This document shows, one piece after another, positions 1 to 5,130 of a stretch of 5,130 nt of DNA. The notes beneath the pieces are model-generated. The model was not told where the DNA came from. It made no database searches and saw nothing but the letters and a program-made list of their open reading frames with translations. A program made the position numbers and the translations under genes. The first letter of the stretch is position 1. Each line of letters starts with the position of its first letter. Origin of the DNA: Actinomycetales bacterium UBA1383. GTDB taxonomy: Bacteria > Actinomycetota > Actinomycetes > Actinomycetales > Actinomycetaceae. Location of the stretch: the NCBI GenBank assembly GCA_002305415.1, contig DBQX01000116.1, positions 1-5,130 of the forward strand, read 5' to 3'.

Positions 1-143
1 TCGGCGCAGCGGGCGATCACGGCGGGGTGCCGGTCGATGGAGCCGTTCCAGACGCGTCTGGCCTGCTCGTAGGGCGGATCGTGCGGGGTGATCACCTCGC
101 CCCGGAGCCGGTTCCTCAGTGTGGCGATTGCGGCGCTGTCCAT
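1..143 (-). CDS. FAD-linked oxidoreductase (PCMH-type FAD-binding), N-terminal fragment cut by window edge
   Basis: The minus strand reads from an ATG at 143-141 as an open frame of 47 codons that leaves the window at position 1, so only the N-terminus is visible. It begins MDSAAIATLRNRLRGEV and continues with YEQARRVWNGSIDRHP (residues 25-40), then AVIARCA. The pattern Y-x-x-A-R-x-V-W-N-x-x-I-D-R-x-P-A-x-I-x-R-C is typical of the start of FAD-linked oxidases of the berberine-bridge/glycolate-oxidase-like (FAD_binding_4) group. In that family the flavin domain follows directly, and substrates range from alkaloids to sugars and aldehydes, so no substrate can be assigned here. A strong AGGAGGA ribosome binding site lies 5 nt before the ATG. 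The gene is divergent from the reductase at 380. The family call is fairly firm although only about a tenth of the expected protein is present. Confidence 0.85.
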   Translation of the reverse strand, partial: MDSAAIATLRNRLRGEVITPHDPPYEQARRVWNGSIDRHPAVIARCA

Positions 144-148
144 GCCCG

Positions 149-155
149 TCCTCCT
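149..155 (-). promoter_or_regulatory. Ribosome binding site of the FAD-linked oxidoreductase
   Basis: On the minus strand the sequence reads AGGAGGACGGGC followed by ATG at 143-141. This near-perfect Shine-Dalgarno core with a 5-nt spacer fixes the start of the partial gene and supports its being real although it is truncated by the window. Confidence 0.75.
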
Positions 156-272
156 CGGTCCTCCCGAGTCGGAGTGCGCCGGTGGCTGGCGCCCCGCCCG
201 GGTCGCCCTTGGCCAACCCGGTCACGGTACGCCGAGCTGCGCGGAGGTGACAAGACCTTGGTGGTGCTTCGT

Positions 273-333
273 GCCGGCGCCGCTCAACAGCCCTTGACAT
301 CTCGCGCCGGCAGTACTCAACAACCCTTGACAT
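273..333 (+). repeat. Two tandem ~28-bp direct repeats with inner dyad, probable operator/promoter element
   Basis: Copy 1 (273-300) and copy 2 (306-333) both begin GCCGGC and end with the shared core CTCAACARCCCTTGACAT. They match at 23 of 28 positions, and the core differs at only one base. The repeat period is 33 bp, close to three turns of B-DNA, so proteins bound to both copies would lie on the same DNA face. Each copy contains an inverted repeat, TCAA-N6-TTGA (284-297 and 317-330). Each also ends in TTGACA (294-299 and 327-332), identical to the sigma-70-type -35 consensus, although no convincing -10 box follows at 16-18 bp. The location between two divergent flavoenzyme genes, just ahead of the reductase, suggests a duplicated repressor or activator site. 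The regulator is unknown and none is encoded in the window. Confidence 0.6.
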
Positions 334-367
334 TCGGAGGGCACTGGGGGTGGACTTCCGGGACGAG

Positions 368-373
368 AGGAGA
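368..373 (+). promoter_or_regulatory. Ribosome binding site deciding the reductase start
   Basis: AGGAGA at 368-373 lies 6 nt before the ATG at 380. This supports ATG 380 over the in-frame GTG at 350, which would add ten hydrophilic, charged residues in front of the FAD-binding strand. GTG 350 also has a GGAGG (336-340) 9 nt upstream, so the longer form cannot be fully excluded. Confidence 0.65.
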
Positions 374-379
374 GAGGCC

Positions 380-1624
380 ATGGACGAGCAGATCGTCATC
401 GTTGGTGGCGGGCTCGCCGGCGGGAGTGCCGCGACAGAGTTGCGGAAGGAGGGGTTCGCCGGCCGGGTGGTGCTCCTCGCGGGGGAGGACGAGCTGCCGT
501 ACATCCGGCCGCCGCTGTCGAAGGAGTACCTGGCCGGCACGGCCGAGCGCTCCAGTGCGCTGGTCCATCCGGCGGAGTGGTACGCGGAGCACGACGTCGA
601 GTTGCGGCTCGGCGCCTGGGTGGACTCCCTGGACCTGCCGGCGCACGCGGTGGTCCTCGCCGACGGCGAACGCATCGGCTACTCGAAGCTCCTGCTGGCG
701 ACGGGGTCCTCGCCGCGCCACCTCCGGGGGTCGGCGTTTCCGCACGCCCGGGGCGTGCACCATCTCCACACGATCGCCGACGCCGAGGCGCTGCGGGCGG
801 ACCTCGCGGGGGGTGGGCGCGACGTCGTCGTGGTGGGGGCCGGCTGGATCGGGCTGGAGGTGGCGGCGGCCGCCCGCGCGTACGGCAACGAAGTGGCGAT
901 CCTCGGCCGGGACGACGTGCCGCTCGAGTCCGCGCTGGGGGTGGAGTTGGGCGCGTACTTCGGGGAGATGCACGAGCGACACGGGGTGGAGGTGCGGACG
1001 AACTCCCTGGTGGAGTCGTACGAGGAGCTCGACGGGCAGGTCACCGGCGTCACCCTGGCGATCGGGACGGTGGTGCCGGCCGACGTCGTGGTGGTGGGCG
1101 TGGGGGCCGTGCCGAACGCGGAACTCGCGCTCGTGGCGGACCTGCCCGTGGCCGACGGCGTGGTGACGGACGCGTCGCTGCACGTGGGTCAGGACGTGTA
1201 CGCCGCGGGGGACGTGGCGAGTGCTTTCCACCCCGTGCTCGGGCGGCACCTGCGGGTGGAGCACTGGGCGAACGCGCAGCGGCAGGGCCGGGCGGCGGCG
1301 CGGTCCATGCTGGGGATGGACGTCTCGTACGACCGCGTGCCGTACTTCTACACCGACCAGTACGAGCTGGGCATGGAGTTCTGCGGGTACTCGGACCTGC
1401 TGGGGGACGCGCGACTGGTGTACCGGGGGAGCCGTGGGGAGCCCGGTTCGGGTGAGTTCCTCGCGTTCTGGGTGATCGGGTCGGATGCGCCCGCGCGGGT
1501 GGTGGCGGGGATGAACATCAACGTGTGGGATGTGAACGACCGGATCGAGGCTCTGGTTGCGTCCGGCCGCAGGGTGGACGTGGGGCGGCTGGCCGATCCG
1601 AGGGTTGATCTCGCGGCGGTGTGA
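380..1624 (+). CDS. FAD-dependent NAD(P)H:ferredoxin/rubredoxin-type reductase (BphA4/putidaredoxin reductase-like)
   Basis: This is a 414-residue cytoplasmic flavoprotein, the usual length for the family. Family members transfer electrons from NAD(P)H through FAD to a ferredoxin or rubredoxin, which then serves an oxygenase or cytochrome P450. Visible motifs in order: the FAD dinucleotide-binding fold IVIVGGGLAGG (residues 5-15); the family-typical RPPLSKEYL (43-51); LLLATGSSPR (104-113); the second, NAD(P)-binding fold VVGAGWIGLE (151-160); the FAD-contacting VYAAGDVA (273-280); RVEHWANAQRQG (292-303); and a C-terminal Reductase_C-type domain from about residue 320 (PYFYTDQYELGMEFCGY) to about 403. 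At the end of the second strand of the NAD fold (EVAILGRDD, 171-179) a Gly-Arg replaces the acidic residue common in NADH-specific relatives, so cofactor preference is uncertain. No redox partner or oxygenase gene is visible beside it. ATG 380 is chosen from its ribosome binding site and because the FAD fold then starts at residue 5. The partner and pathway are unknown. Confidence 0.93.
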   Translation: MDEQIVIVGGGLAGGSAATELRKEGFAGRVVLLAGEDELPYIRPPLSKEYLAGTAERSSALVHPAEWYAEHDVELRLGAWVDSLDLPAHAVVLADGERIGYSKLLLATGSSPRHLRGSAFPHARGVHHLHTIADAEALRADLAGGGRDVVVVGAGWIGLEVAAAARAYGNEVAILGRDDVPLESALGVELGAYFGEMHERHGVEVRTNSLVESYEELDGQVTGVTLAIGTVVPADVVVVGVGAVPNAELALVADLPVADGVVTDASLHVGQDVYAAGDVASAFHPVLGRHLRVEHWANAQRQGRAAARSMLGMDVSYDRVPYFYTDQYELGMEFCGYSDLLGDARLVYRGSRGEPGSGEFLAFWVIGSDAPARVVAGMNINVWDVNDRIEALVASGRRVDVGRLADPRVDLAAV

Positions 1625-1643
1625 GGCGCATGGTCGGGCTGGG

Positions 1644-1676
1644 GCCGGCGCCGCGCCGCACCGCCGGCGCCGCGCC
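1644..1676. repeat. Short GC-rich 14-bp direct repeat
   Basis: GCCGGCGCCGCGCC occurs at 1644-1657 and again, identical, at 1663-1676, separated by GCACC. It lies just after the reductase stop codon. The composition is entirely G and C, so a chance origin or small slippage duplication is likely. No function is inferred. Confidence 0.5.
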
Positions 1677-1736
1677 TCGCTCGCCGTGGCCATTGACAGC
1701 CGCGGCGGGAGTCCGCTTGGGGACTGCCTCCCGGGG

Positions 1737-1775
1737 GACGTGAGATTGCCCCGTGTGGCGGGGCAATCTCACGTC
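1737..1775. terminator. Perfect 17-bp hairpin, possible transcription terminator or repeated extragenic palindrome
   Basis: The arms at 1737-1753 (GACGTGAGATTGCCCCG) and 1759-1775 are exact reverse complements with a 5-nt loop (TGTGG). The hairpin lies 112 bp after the reductase stop and about 180 bp before the protease start, so it could end reductase transcription. It has no following T-run: the sequence continues with AGTGCGGGGGTACCCC, including a 10-bp palindrome at 1782-1791. Many actinobacterial terminators lack a U-tail, so a terminator is plausible. A mobile palindrome or a protein-binding dyad are alternatives. The structure is certain; its role is inferred. Confidence 0.6.
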
Positions 1776-1907
1776 AGTGCGGGGGTACCCCACCCGCGCA
1801 GGTGCCCGCCTCATCGACGGCCCAGCGGGGGTGGACGCGGCGGCGCGACACGAGCGGATGGCACTCCACCTGCGGTGATGTGCTGCTAGGTTGCGGAATG
1901 TGGTCCC

Positions 1908-1919
1908 CGACACATGTCG
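1908..1919. promoter_or_regulatory. Small dyad in the protease leader
   Basis: CGACA-CA-TGTCG forms a 5-bp inverted repeat with a 2-bp centre, about 35 bp before the protease ATG. Its position between a weak -10-like TAGGTT (1887-1892) and the ribosome binding site would suit an operator. A dyad this short can easily arise by chance. Confidence 0.25.
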
Positions 1920-1943
1920 TCGGTGGGCACTTTCCTCACAACT

Positions 1944-1947
1944 GGAG
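1944..1947 (+). promoter_or_regulatory. Ribosome binding site deciding the protease start
   Basis: GGAG at 1944-1947 (in CTGGAGTGTCTA) lies 6 nt before ATG 1954. Starting there places a basic stretch (RTRRR) and a hydrophobic segment at the very N-terminus, as a secretion signal requires. The in-frame TTG at 1891 would put 21 unrelated residues in front of the signal and has no good ribosome binding site. Confidence 0.7.
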
Positions 1948-1953
1948 TGTCTA

Positions 1954-2682
1954 ATGGGAATTCCCCTCAGAACCCGCCGCAGGATAGCTGCGGCTGCGAC
2001 AGGAATGTTGCTGTTGGCCGGGCTCGCGCCGGCTGCGGCCGCCGGGCCGTCGAGCGTCCCGCTCGCGCCGGCGGATGACCTGTTCCCCGCCGTCGAGGCG
2101 CCGACGAAGGCGGGAACCTACATCGTCCAGATAGCCGGGGATCCGGTCGTTGCGTACGACGGCGGCGTCAAGGGCCTGAAGGCCACCAAGCCCGCCAAGG
2201 GCGAGAAGATCAATCCGCGGGGGCGCGACGTGGTGCGCTACGTCGCCCATCTTCAGGGCAAGCAGGACGCAGCCCTGAAGGCCGCCGGCGGCGGGAAGAA
2301 GCTGTACAGCTACACGTACACGTTCAACGGATTCGCGGCTGAGCTGAGTGCGGCTGCGGCCGCGAAGCTCGCGGACGCCGAAGGCGTGGTAGCCGTGACG
2401 CCGGACGAGATCCGGCAGCTCGACACCAGTTCGACCCCGGACTTCCTGGGGCTCACCGATGCTGATGGGCTGTGGGCGGACCTCGGATGGCCGGCGAAGG
2501 CCGGCAAGAAGACCGACGGCGCCGGTGAGGACGTCATCATCGGCATCGTGGACTCCGGCATCTGGCCCGAGCACCCAAGTCTGAGTGACCGGGACGCCAG
2601 GGGCAAGCTCGTCTATCAGCAGATTCCCGGCTGGCACGGCAAGTGCACCCCGGGTGAGGACTTCAAACGCCTCGCTGTGTAA
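1954..2682 (+). CDS. Subtilase N-terminal part: signal peptide, propeptide and catalytic Asp
   Basis: As read, this frame makes 242 residues, the last five (KRLAV) being out-of-frame products of the extra A. The N-terminus MGIPLRTRRRIAAAATG leads into a hydrophobic segment ending in Ala-rich APAAAA, a Sec-type signal probably cleaved near residue 28-30. Its TRRRI is only a weak resemblance to a twin-arginine motif. A propeptide of the I9 inhibitor type follows (GTYIVQIAGDP at 54-64; YSYTYTFNGFAAELS at 118-132; GVVAVTPDE at 144-152). This segment normally chaperones folding and is then removed. DFLGL (163-167) starts the usual lead-in to the mature enzyme, and VIIGIVDSGIWPEHPSL (194-210) holds the catalytic Asp200. 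On its own the fragment lacks His, Asn and Ser and could not be a protease. Confidence 0.85.
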   Translation: MGIPLRTRRRIAAAATGMLLLAGLAPAAAAGPSSVPLAPADDLFPAVEAPTKAGTYIVQIAGDPVVAYDGGVKGLKATKPAKGEKINPRGRDVVRYVAHLQGKQDAALKAAGGGKKLYSYTYTFNGFAAELSAAAAAKLADAEGVVAVTPDEIRQLDTSSTPDFLGLTDADGLWADLGWPAKAGKKTDGAGEDVIIGIVDSGIWPEHPSLSDRDARGKLVYQQIPGWHGKCTPGEDFKRLAV

Positions 2683-5032
2683 CCAGAAGCTCATCGGCGC
2701 CCAGTACTACAGCGCGGGTTACGGTGGTTTCGCGATGGTAGAGGCGGATTTCCCGAACGAGTTCAATTCCGCCCGCGATGCGGACGGCCACGGAACCCAC
2801 ACCGCCACCACGGCGGGTGGCAACTACGACGTCGCAACCGCCGGCGAGGTGTCCTTCTTCGGTGAGAGCATCAGCGGTATCGCCCCCCGTGCGCGCATCG
2901 CCGCCTACAAGGTGTGTTGGGGTTATGGCGGCGAGGGCGGCTGCGCCGACTCTGACAGCGTTGCCGCGATCGACCAGGCCGTCGCCGACGGCGTGGACGT
3001 CATCAACTTCTCCATCTCGGGGACGTCCACCAACTTCCGCGACGCGGTCGAGATCGCGTTCCTCTACGCCGCCGACGCGGGCGTGTTCGTGGCCGCTTCG
3101 GCGGGCAACTCCGGCCCGACGGCGTCGACCGTCGCGCATCCCAGCCCCTGGATCACCACCGTGGCCGCTGGGACGCACAACCGTACCGGCAAGGCGACCG
3201 TGAGCCTCGGTGACGAAGATTCGGTATACATCGGCGCATCTGCGACCAAGGCCGTGGGCCCGAAGACTCTCGTGGATTCGGCAAAGGCCGCGATCATCCC
3301 GACGGGCGCGGACGAGGATGAGGAGGACGCGGCGGTGCTGGCCGCCGAGCTCTGCGCTCCCGGATCTCTCGACCAGGACCTGGTCACGGGGAACATCGTG
3401 CTCTGCAAGCGCGGTGACTACGCCCTCGTGGACAAGAGCGCCGAGGTGTATGACAAGGGTGGGGTCGGCATGGTGCTCTACAACCAGTCCACCGGGCTCA
3501 ACACCCTCGCACTGTTCCACTCAGTGCCGACCGTGCATGTCGTGCTTGAGGACGGGTTGGAGATCAAGGCGTACATCGCTGGAACAGATGAGCCGACTGC
3601 ATCGCTCTCCGACGCCGGCATGACCCTCGATGAGCCTGCCCCGTACACCGCATCGTTCTCCTCGCGGGGACCACTCCTCGGAGCGGGCGGCGACCTGCTC
3701 AAGCCCGACGTCATCGCGCCCGGGCAGGACATTCTCGCGGGTGTCTCGCCCGCGGGCTACAACGGCCGGCTGTTCGACCTGCTGAGCGGCACCTCGATGT
3801 CCAGCCCGCACGTGGCTGGCCTCGCGGCGCTCCTCATCCAGGCGCACCCGGACTGGTCCCCGATGGCGGTCAAGTCCGCGCTCATGACCACCGGGTATGA
3901 CGTCCTCGACGGCCCCAACACCAACCCGCTGGTCATCTTCCGCCAGGGCGCGGGCCACGTTCGGCCCAACGAGGCTGTTGACCCCGGCCTGGTGTTCGAC
4001 TCCAGCTGGAACGACTGGCTGGCGTTCATCTGCGCCACCCAGCCCGCGGGCCTGACCGCGACGTGTGACGCGCTCGCCGCCGCCGGCTACCCCACGGACG
4101 CCAGCGACTTCAACAGCCCATCCATCGCGATCGGGGACCTCGCGGGAGTCCAGACGGTGACCCGCACAGTCACCAACGTGAGCGACAAGGCCGAGACCTA
4201 CACCGTGACGTCGACCGGCCTGGCCGGCGTCAGCGTGACGGTCACGCCGTCGTCGTTCACCGTCCCGAAGGGCGGGACCCAGGAGGTCGCGTTCACGTTC
4301 ACCCGGACGACTGCGGCCCTCAACGCCTACGTCGGCGGCCAGATCACCCTGGCCGGCGACAAGGGCAACGTGGTGCGGATCCCCGCGGTGATCCGGCCCG
4401 TGGCCCTCGCGGCGCCGGCGTCGGTGTCCGGGACGGGTGACCCGATCTCGTACGACGTCTCCTTCGGGTACACCGGCCCCTTCACGGCGACGGCGCGCGG
4501 CCTCGTGGCACCGGCGACCACGCCGGGCGCGGTGGCCCAGGACCCGGACCAGACGTTCGTCCGGGGCGATTCGACCGGCACCGTGGCCATCCCGGTCACG
4601 ATCCCGGCGGGAACCACGTTCCAGCGGTTCGCCCTGTTCGACTCCGACGTCACGCCGGGATCCGACCTCGACGTGTACGTCTATCAGGGCACCACGCTCG
4701 TGGGCGCGAGCACGAACGGGGGCTCCGACGAGGAGGTCAACTTCTCGTTCGCCTCTCCACCGGCCTCGCCGCTCGCTCTCACCCTGTACGTGCACGGCTG
4801 GGGCGTGGTGGGCGACACCTCGCCGTTCGTGCTGTACGACTGGGCGATTCCGGGAGCTGCTGCCGGGAACATGACGGTCTCGGCGCCGGCGTCGGCCACA
4901 CTCGGTGCGACCGGGACGATCGGTCTCACGTTCTCGGGACTCGTTCCGGCGACGAAGTACCTCGGCTCCGTCGCCTACGGCGGCGCGGCGGGGCTCCCGA
5001 ACCCCACGATCGTGGCGGTGACCACGCCGTAA
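2666..5032 (+). CDS. Subtilase C-terminal part: catalytic His/Asn/Ser, PA insert, Fn3-like and beta-rich domains
   Basis: This 788-residue continuation is in the +1 frame relative to the N-terminal part. The frame is open from about 2585 but has no credible start of its own. Using numbering of the restored protein: DADGHGTHTA (275-284) carries catalytic His279; VAASAGNSGP carries oxyanion Asn385; LSGTSMSSPHVAG carries the nucleophile Ser614. A protease-associated (PA) insert lies between them (GNIVLCKRGDY at about 479-489; KGGVGMVLYNQ at about 501-511), followed by SFSSRGP and LKPDVIAPGQDILAG. GAGHVRPNEAVDPGLVFD (665-682) and the Fn3-like segment (about 720-815, VTRTVTNVS and VTPSSFTVPKGG) resemble plant cucumisin-type subtilases. 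A beta-sandwich with SDLDVYVYQG (903-912), PPC-like, and a final beta-rich stretch complete the protein. Substrate specificity is unknown. Confidence 0.88.
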   Translation, partial: NASLCNQKLIGAQYYSAGYGGFAMVEADFPNEFNSARDADGHGTHTATTAGGNYDVATAGEVSFFGESISGIAPRARIAAYKVCWGYGGEGGCADSDSVAAIDQAVADGVDVINFSISGTSTNFRDAVEIAFLYAADAGVFVAASAGNSGPTASTVAHPSPWITTVAAGTHNRTGKATVSLGDEDSVYIGASATKAVGPKTLVDSAKAAIIPTGADEDEEDAAVLAAELCAPGSLDQDLVTGNIVLCKRGDYALVDKSAEVYDKGGVGMVLYNQSTGLNTLALFHSVPTVHVVLEDGLEIKAYIAGTDEPTASLSDAGMTLDEPAPYTASFSSRGPLLGAGGDLLKPDVIAPGQDILAGVSPAGYNGRLFDLLSGTSMSSPHVAGLAALLIQAHPDWSPMAVKSALMTTGYDVLDGPNTNPLVIFRQGAGHVRPNEAVDPGLVFDSSWNDWLAFICATQPAGLTATCDALAAAGYPTDASDFNSPSIAIGDLAGVQTVTRTVTNVSDKAETYTVTSTGLAGVSVTVTPSSFTVPKGGTQEVAFTFTRTTAALNAYVGGQITLAGDKGNVVRIPAVIRPVALAAPASVSGTGDPISYDVSFGYTGPFTATARGLVAPATTPGAVAQDPDQTFVRGDSTGTVAIPVTIPAGTTFQRFALFDSDVTPGSDLDVYVYQGTTLVGASTNGGSDEEVNFSFASPPASPLALTLYVHGWGVVGDTSPFVLYDWAIPGAAAGNMTVSAPASATLGATGTIGLTFSGLVPATKYLGSVAYGGAAGLPNPTIVAVTTP

Positions 5033-5043
5033 ATCGGCAATGA

Positions 5044-5076
5044 GGAGGGCGGGCGGCCGGTGGTCGCCCGCCCTTC
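5044..5076 (+). terminator. Hairpin terminator after the protease
   Basis: AGGGCGGGCG (5046-5055) pairs perfectly with CGCCCGCCCT (5065-5074). With G-U pairs the stem extends to 5044-5058 with 5062-5076 around a GGT loop. It begins 12 bp after the protease stop codon and is very GC-rich, as expected of an actinobacterial intrinsic terminator, but has only TT(C) inside or after the stem rather than a T-run. It could also serve a convergent gene beyond the window. The last 54 bases (5077-5130) show only a small GGCGACGC direct repeat (5085-5092, 5097-5104) and no assignable gene. Confidence 0.7.
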
Positions 5077-5130
5077 GCATGCCTGGCGACGCTTTCGGCG
5101 ACGCCCGCGGGTTGGCGTGCGCCGGAGGAG

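Larger units (their letters stand above)
1625..1953. other. Intergenic region between reductase and protease
   Basis: This 329-bp gap holds no gene I can support. Short open frames on both strands cross it, but they lack ribosome binding sites, read through the hairpin and have arginine/proline-rich composition typical of GC-rich shadow frames. Present are a 14-bp direct repeat (1644-1676), a TTGACA (1693-1698) without a plausible -10 box, a perfect 17-bp hairpin (1737-1775) followed by the palindrome GGGGTACCCC (1782-1791), and the protease leader. A weak -10-like TAGGTT lies at 1887-1892 with no recognisable -35, so the protease promoter is not firmly located. Confidence 0.6.
1954..5032 (+). 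pseudogene. Secreted subtilisin-like serine protease (S8, PA-domain type), interrupted by a single-base frameshift
   Basis: Two open frames, 1954-2682 and 2666-5032 (+1 relative to the first), together encode one subtilase. The break is at AAA 2665-2667: the original frame reads F-K-R-L-A-V then TAA at 2680-2682. Dropping one A gives F-N-A-S-L-C-N-Q-K-L-I-G-A, matching the conserved W-x-G-x-C-x-x-G-x-x-F-x-x-x-x-C-N-x-K-L-I-G-A region of plant-type subtilases. The restored protein has 1025 residues: signal peptide 1-30, I9-type propeptide about 54-155, S8 catalytic domain about 190-660 with Asp200, His279, Asn385 and Ser614, a PA insert about 430-560, an Fn3-like domain about 720-815 and further beta-rich domains to the end. 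No membrane anchor or LPXTG motif is seen at the C-terminus, so it would be released outside the cell. Both halves otherwise keep clean coding character, which favours a recent mutation or a sequence error over an old pseudogene. Programmed frameshifting is possible but no known slippery motif is evident. Confidence 0.8.

Noticed and set aside
88..297. Small plus-strand frame in the divergent intergenic region
   Set aside because: It is antisense to the partial oxidoreductase, has no ribosome binding site and reads through the repeat element.
273..333. CRISPR-like array
   Set aside because: Only two copies with a 5-bp gap and 5 mismatches; the spacing is far too short for spacers and no cas gene is seen.
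27..1166. Plus-strand open frame of 379 codons crossing the divergent promoter region
   Set aside because: It overlaps the oxidoreductase start, the repeats and the reductase in another frame; the product is Arg/Ser/Trp-rich without any family motif.
317..1693. Long minus-strand open frame (458 codons) opposite the reductase
   Set aside because: It is antisense to a gene with unmistakable FAD and NAD motifs, and its product is rich in His, Arg and Pro as expected for a GC-rich shadow frame.
1518..1913. Open frames on both strands across the reductase-protease gap
   Set aside because: No ribosome binding site or recognisable motif; they translate through the perfect hairpin and have shadow-like composition.
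2585..2665. Independent start of the C-terminal protease frame at GTG 2585
   Set aside because: It would overlap the N-terminal frame, has no ribosome binding site and would yield unrelated residues before the conserved motif; a frameshift explains the arrangement better.
2662..2670. Programmed ribosomal frameshift site
   Set aside because: TTC-AAA-CGC is not a recognised slippery motif and no stimulatory stop codon lies directly at the site; the stop is five codons later. Kept only as a minor alternative.
3521..5080. Long minus-strand open frame (519 codons) opposite the protease
   Set aside because: Its composition is Arg/Gly/His-rich with no domain pattern, it runs through the terminator hairpin and it overlaps a clear protease coding frame.

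Overview
This is a high-GC window with strong GC bias at third codon positions, AGGAGG-type ribosome binding sites and protein families common in Actinobacteria. I infer an actinobacterium, perhaps of the Micrococcales. That placement is an impression from the sequence, not a database result. No RNA gene, CRISPR array, insertion sequence or phage gene was seen.

Layout. Positions 1-143 (minus strand) hold the first 47 codons of an FAD-linked oxidoreductase that runs off the left edge. A 236-bp intergenic stretch (144-379) separates it from a divergently transcribed ferredoxin/rubredoxin-type NAD(P)H reductase (380-1624, plus). This stretch contains two tandem copies of a roughly 28-bp element, each with an inner TCAA-N6-TTGA dyad and a TTGACAT end; it is the best candidate operator or promoter region in the window. 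A 329-bp gap (1625-1953) follows, with a short GC-rich direct repeat, a perfect 17-bp hairpin (1737-1775) and the leader of the next gene.

The remainder (1954-5032, plus) encodes a large secreted subtilisin-like protease (family S8) of the PA-domain, plant-subtilase-like type. It has a signal peptide, an I9-type propeptide, a catalytic domain with Asp, His, Asn and Ser all recognisable, a PA insert and C-terminal beta-rich domains. The reading frame is broken by one extra A in the AAA at 2665-2667. Removing one A restores a continuous 1025-residue protein through a conserved motif. The gene is therefore either a recent pseudogene or intact with a sequencing or assembly error. A GC-rich hairpin (5044-5076) ends the transcription unit. 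The last 54 bases show nothing assignable.

Functional links. The two flavoenzyme genes share one divergent control region and may be co-regulated. The protease appears to be an independent unit. I see no evidence of a novel multi-gene system. The items most worth checking are the frameshift, the duplicated dyad element and the perfect hairpin.
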